From NCBI GenBank assembly GCA_951799445.1, contig OX637296.1, positions 25,916,001-25,980,000 on the forward strand: a stretch of DNA of 64,000 nucleotides, read 5' to 3'. A model generated the notes under the pieces. The model was not told the origin of the DNA and did no database searches. It saw only the letters and a program-made list of their open reading frames with translations. The DNA is from Pseudisothecium myosuroides (lineage: Eukaryota > Streptophyta > Bryopsida > Hypnales > Lembophyllaceae). The translations under genes and the position numbers were made by a program. The stretch's first letter is position 1; every line of letters begins with the position of its first letter. Below are positions 60,201 through 64,000 of this stretch, piece by piece.

Positions 60201-62249
60201 ACGACTGCACATCTCAGTGGAGGAGGGTGGTATTTGGATTGCTCCGTGCCATACACTCATCTGACGGAGGTGGGGCTTCGGAAGTCATTTAATGGCCTTG
60301 GTGTTATTGACATGGAGGTTCCTGAGTTTGCGGATCTTTCAGACACAAAGAAAAAGAGGGCCATTGCAAGGAGGATGGTTGCTGACAAGAAGAAAGAAAG
60401 CAAGGAACAAGAAATTATGGCAAACAAGTCAAAGAAGGAAGCGGAGCGTTTGGCAAAACTGGTAGAGAAGGAGAAGGAAGTTGAGAAGGAGGGAAAAACA
60501 AAAGGCAAAGGAAAGAAGAAGGTGGAGGGTAGTGAGCAAGTTCCAACGTCTTCAATGGTCGATCAGAGCTCTCACATGGAGTCTGGTTTGCGCAGTGGAA
60601 TGAAAAGGAAGGCGGTTCTGAAGGAGCTCACTGAAGACATGGTGACGCAAGGCACACAAGTCATCATCATCGATGATGATGAAGAGGTGAACTCAGAAGA
60701 GTTGATCCTCAATGACTCTATGATTGACGTGATGGAGAATGAGGAAAGTGAGGATAAAACATGCTACAAGGAAGTGATGAACTTCTTGGAAAAGGTAATT
60801 TCTTGCTATTTGGGATTTCAAAGTTAATTTTGTTATTGGATGGCATGATTGTAATAACAAGTTAATTTATGTTTGTTTTTTCAAAATTTGTTTGCAGTTC
60901 TCCGCTGGGAAAGTTTATACATTTGGTGGAGAAGTAACCAAAAAGTATGGAGTGGACCTTATTTTCTTTGATTGTCAAGAGAATTTGCCCGTCCCTGGAG
61001 TGTCAGTTCTAGATTTGCATGTGCCAAAGTGGAACGCCGACAAGGGATACGAGGAAATCCAGCAGGCTTTTGAATTTGCAGAGAAGCATTTGCACAATCA
61101 TGGGTGCATTTTGGTGTTTCATTCGTGGAGCGCAAAAGCGAAGGGTGTTGTTGCTGGACTTTGTAAGGTGTACCCATTTGTGAAGATGAAAGAGTGGTTG
61201 GGAATCAACCGCATGCACTTGACCTCCGCCGTGGATCCTTCAGACACGGTATAGTATTTTGTTTTTTTCACAATTTGAATGGCATGTTGATACGCATATT
61301 GTATTATTCATTTTTGATGTATTTTTTTATTCGTTGCTTGCAGACAATGAAGTTTGGGATCACCCTCTTGGTGAAAAAACTTGACAATGGCCGGAAATCA
61401 GAGTTGGCTTTCAAGCTCACAGAGTCTATGAGGAAGGCAAAAGTGGACCTCCATCGTGACGTGTTGCTAAACTATACTTCAGAGGATACAATGTTGATGA
61501 ATGGGCAAATTCCATGGTGTGGGCCTCTCGAGAAGGACGCTAGGCTTTTTCAATTCATCATTGAAGGAACAACCATTGAAGGAGATATTATTCTTGATTG
61601 TAGAGCAGCTACTGGTGAGTTTTGATATAAATGATTGTATATTGAAATGGTAATTTACATATTTATCATTCAATTAATCAATTGGATGTGATTTATGATA
61701 GGTGCATCGATTACGGCTTGTCGCGGCACAGGGCGCCACATCATAGCTTTAGAGGACGACAAAGACATCTTTGACGCAATTCTCCTACCCATGCGGAGGA
61801 ACACTCCGTTGGTGGTGACAACAGAAGTGGATGAGGAGGTTCAGTTGTCTCAAGATCCAGATGCCATGGAGGTCGAGGTTTTCAAGTTTGCTCGAAAAAC
61901 TAAACCTAGTAAGTAAGTTTTAAGAGGTGTAAATTTCATATAAAAATGCAATCATTGTGTTTCATAATTTTCGTGTTTTTTTTGCAGCCGTCAAGGGTTG
62001 ATGTCGACAGATGCAATTTTGCAGAAACGAAGGCTTCTCTTGAGTCCAGAGAAGTCTTTTGATTTGCCAATTTATGCAGAGCAATTGGCATCAGCATTCG
62101 TAGAGTTCGGTTGCTCTAGACGAAAAAAACGTAGAGATGTTTATGCTTTGAACGTGTTAGAGTTCTTAGATATTAGTGCATCTGAGGGTAGAGAGACTTC
62201 TGAGTCTTCTACCAACGAGGATTCCGCAACAGAGTCGACTGCGACTTAG
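54221..62249 (+). CDS. ParB-like / beta-class methyltransferase-like protein (element 2)
   Basis: Twelve GT-AG exons join in phase: 54221-54337, 56670-56828, 57362-58026, 58143-58335, 58452-58646, 58739-58954, 59090-59325, 60074-60794, 60898-61248, 61344-61614, 61702-61912 and 61988-62249, giving 1,198 codons. A ParB-type motif CDGNHRR lies at 264-269. A charged, Lys/Glu-rich region spans about 690-790. LIFFDCQEN (855-863) stands in the position of the catalytic DPPY (motif IV). LDCRAATGAS followed by ALEDD (from about 1035) is motif I with the acidic residue that usually contacts the methyl donor. TAG codons interrupt the frame at 57902-57904 (after HRRIA) and 58826-58828. The order of the modules matches the element 1 protein, but no phosphatase-like domain follows. 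Exon 1 is the least certain. Confidence 0.65.
55003..55092. repeat. Foldback element H2
   Basis: The outer stem CCAATATCAGGGGTACTGCGG pairs with the sequence ending at 55,092 (with one or two mismatches), enclosing a core that reads AGTCGGGTCCAACT on the minus strand. It lies in the first intron of the methyltransferase-like gene. Confidence 0.85.
55448..55568. repeat. Foldback element H3 (longest stem)
   Basis: A 39-base uninterrupted stem begins TGATTTCCAAACTTGACC and ends at 55,568 on the other arm. The core reads AGTCGGGTTTGACT on the minus strand. It lies in the first intron of the methyltransferase-like gene, about 360 bases from H2. Confidence 0.95.
55570..56660. other. First intron remainder, AT-rich
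   Basis: Non-coding AT-rich DNA between foldback H3 and exon 2. I see nothing else in it. Confidence 0.45.
59445..59548. repeat. Foldback element H4
   Basis: A stem beginning CATTGAACCAAAA and continuing GGGGTACCGTGAGGTACTCC pairs with its complement ending at 59,548. The inner palindrome CCTTAGTCG/CGACTAAGG surrounds AGTC. It lies in the 748-base intron between exons 7 and 8. Confidence 0.95.
59771..59870. repeat. Foldback element H5 (degenerate)
   Basis: The same architecture with more mismatches: GTGAGGTATTCC opposite GGAGTACTTCAC, and core AAGTCGGGTCTGACT. It is in the same intron as H4. Confidence 0.75.
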
Positions 62250-62539
62250 ACTCTTGAGATTGACATATCTCTTGAGTTATTGTATGGTGTGTTGATTTTC
62301 ATTATGAGTGGATTTGTGTGTTTTATGGCTACATCTTGGACGTGATTTATTTCTCTTTATAGTTTTGCTATGTGTGATATCAACCATCATCAAGTACAGT
62401 TGGATGTTGCAATCAAGAATTTTGAAAAACATTTGTAACTGACCTTAATTTTGAAAAAATGAATTGAAATTTCACAACCAAAAAAATTATATACACCCAC
62501 GGTCATAGGTCTTTCATACAATTTTTTTCAATAAAAAAT

Positions 62540-62593
62540 TCCAGCTCACAGGCTCACAGGCTCACGCTCACAGGCTCACATGCTAGCAACCCT
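62540..62593 (-). repeat. Right end of giant element 2 with subterminal repeats
   Basis: GCTCACAG units are repeated four to five times, then ATGCTAGCAACCCT ends at 62,593. The reverse complement (GCTAGCATGTGAGC) aligns with the left end. GCCGGTTCGGG follows. Confidence 0.75.
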
Positions 62594-63427
62594 GCCGGTT
62601 CGGGTACTTGCCGCTATCGGAATGTTGTGAAACTTCACGGAGCGCATTATTAATATAAAACAAGCTAGTCTCATTTTTAGTGAGATTTTATTGTAACCTG
62701 GGTAATTTCCACAAAATTCCCGTTGAAGATTAGAAGGGTTGACCACCCGGAAAAGGTTCTTCTGCAAGTCGGAAGATGTCGGGAATTTTCATGGGACCTC
62801 TCAGGGAGTCACATGAAAGACGTGTAGGTGCGTTTCCGTACCTGGCACGATTGGTTAGTGGAGATTAAAATTGGCCATCTCCTCAAATTAGCGACGGTGT
62901 GGGAATCTTCTGCAGGTGGAGGAATCTCTGACAAATCGATTTCGTCGTTGGACTCTTGGCATGGGATTTATCCTAGAATCGATCCTTGGGCTGTAGATTC
63001 CTCCACGGGCCCTGTCTTACTTTAGTGGCTTTTGCATGCTAACAATCGGGATTTTGGGAATTCGTCGATCTAATGGGGAATTCTAAACTTAACTCTAGGA
63101 CTCGACCTAGTGGCCTCGCTGTGGATCCCTCAGACTGATTTAGCCATGAATTGCCACATTCACGGTGGGATTTAGCCATTTTGAGGCTGTGTGACTCAAA
63201 TCCTCCAAATCTAACCATCTCATTATTTCTACTCTATTTTTAGGCAAGGTTTGGGGGGATTCTAAGTATAAACACAAATCTAGACCAAATACTATAATGA
63301 GTATGACACAACCCTATTCTAGTTCTACACTCTTTTTATGACTTTTTGTATACTATTATCAACTTTAAATTGTAAATTTCTAAAAAAATAATTCTACGAG
63401 TCCCAAGTGACAAATTGGGAGCGCACA
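62594..63427 (-). repeat. Repeat C, copy 4, last third
   Basis: Starts with the second copy of GCCGGTTCGGG and continues the reversed C sequence to GGGAGCGCACA, equivalent to the TGTGAGCTCCC end with one change. Together with 21,700-22,340 and 42,027-42,927 it rebuilds one complete C copy. Confidence 0.85.
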
Positions 63428-64000
63428 AGGACTCGGAGTTCCTTTCAACCATTAAAACCACACTAAAACCACACTTTTGGGAGGTTTCATCCCCCAAAAC
63501 TTGCATACCTTGTTAACGTACTAATTTTATGTTTTGCAACAGCCATTGAATTAGAATTCTTAAGGCGGTGAAGTTAGTCTTCACCAAAAGATTCTAACAC
63601 TCAAAATACCGGCCAAACTTTGTTGTATAACAAAGTTTGGTTTGACTTAACTCCTAAATTTTGATTTAAACACTGTCATGTGTACCTCATTTAGGAATTA
63701 AAACTATTCAATACTTTGGGAATCCTTTTAGCCCTTAATTTTCAGTTTAAGCATTGTCATGTGCACCTCATTTAAGGGTTGAAACATTTCTGGACACTTT
63801 TTGGACCACATTTCACAAGTTTGGCTTGGGGTTGCTCCCGCACGACAAAGCTTTCACTTCAAACAAAATTTACCTTGGACTTGAAAAGGGAAAGGAATAA
63901 TTGGAAAAAACCCTCGGCGTATTGGCTACTTAAGCCAAGAAATTGCACCTAGTGGCTTCCTTTCTTTCGCTGTAATTTTGCTCCGTATGACTTTGCTCTC
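63428..64000. repeat. Flank with a two-copy direct repeat
   Basis: Two copies of a roughly 80-base unit containing CTCATTTAGGAATTAAAAC / CTCATTTAAGGGTTGAAAC lie at about 63,670 and 63,755. No gene is visible before the window ends. Confidence 0.5.

Larger units (their letters stand above)
42928..62593. mobile_element. Giant Mutator-like transposon 2 (19,666 bp)
   Basis: Flanked by an 11-bp direct repeat, GCCGGTTCGGG (42,917-42,927 and 62,594-62,604), present once in uninterrupted copies of repeat C (for example about 7,800 on the minus strand). The ends share an imperfect inverted repeat with core GCTAGC[G/A]TG[C/T]GAGC, followed on both sides by runs of GTGAGC-like units. Target duplications of 8-11 bp are typical of Mutator-like elements, and the element encodes a MULE-like transposase. 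It also carries a ParB-like/methyltransferase-like gene, five foldback repeats and a 944-bp TTAA-flanked insertion. Confidence 0.85.

Overview
The window looks like nuclear DNA of a land plant, probably outside the seed plants. It is AT-rich and repeat-rich, has GT-AG introns, a plant-type CCCTAAA tract, E2F-like and telo-box-like promoter motifs, and protein families I associate with bryophyte, lycophyte and fern genomes. This assignment is inference. No housekeeping gene, rRNA or complete tRNA is visible.

Layout. 1-5.7 kb is AT-rich non-coding DNA with an old, diverged relative of the repeats that follow. 5.7-22.3 kb is a mosaic of two repeat modules: C (about 2.4 kb, promoter-like, outer end TGTGAGCTCCC) and B (about 1.5 kb, strongly strand-asymmetric). 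They are arranged direct and inverted, with a near-perfect head-to-head palindrome of C centred at about 16,634. A further reversed C copy is cut into three pieces (about 21.7-22.34, 42.03-42.93 and 62.59-63.43 kb). The gaps between the pieces are two giant insertions.

Giant element 1 (22,341-42,026; 19,686 bp) has a 21-bp perfect terminal inverted repeat and a 4-bp target duplication, GTTA. It carries a DUF7869-type protein (possible transposase) and, convergent at the outer left side, a spliced gene for a very large protein combining a ParB-like motif, a beta-class DNA methyltransferase-like module and a C-terminal FCP1/NIF phosphatase-like domain. Giant element 2 (42,928-62,593; 19,666 bp) has an 11-bp target duplication, imperfect ends with GTGAGC-type subterminal repeats, a Mutator-like transposase with a GCM/WRKY-type zinc cluster, and a 12-exon gene for a second ParB-like/methyltransferase-like protein.

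The central observation is that two giant transposons with different ends, different target duplications and different putative transposases both carry a homologous ParB-like/methyltransferase-like gene. Both proteins have D-x-Q-E where DPPY is expected. Each element also has its own private family of dispersed palindromes, placed in introns, leaders and flanks: AGCTCGANTCGAGCT in element 1 and 85-120 bp foldbacks with co-varying stems in element 2. A self-recognition system (ParB-like protein, palindromic sites, methyltransferase-like domain) is a testable hypothesis. Both genes contain in-frame stops, all TAG, so these particular copies may be decaying or may rely on readthrough.
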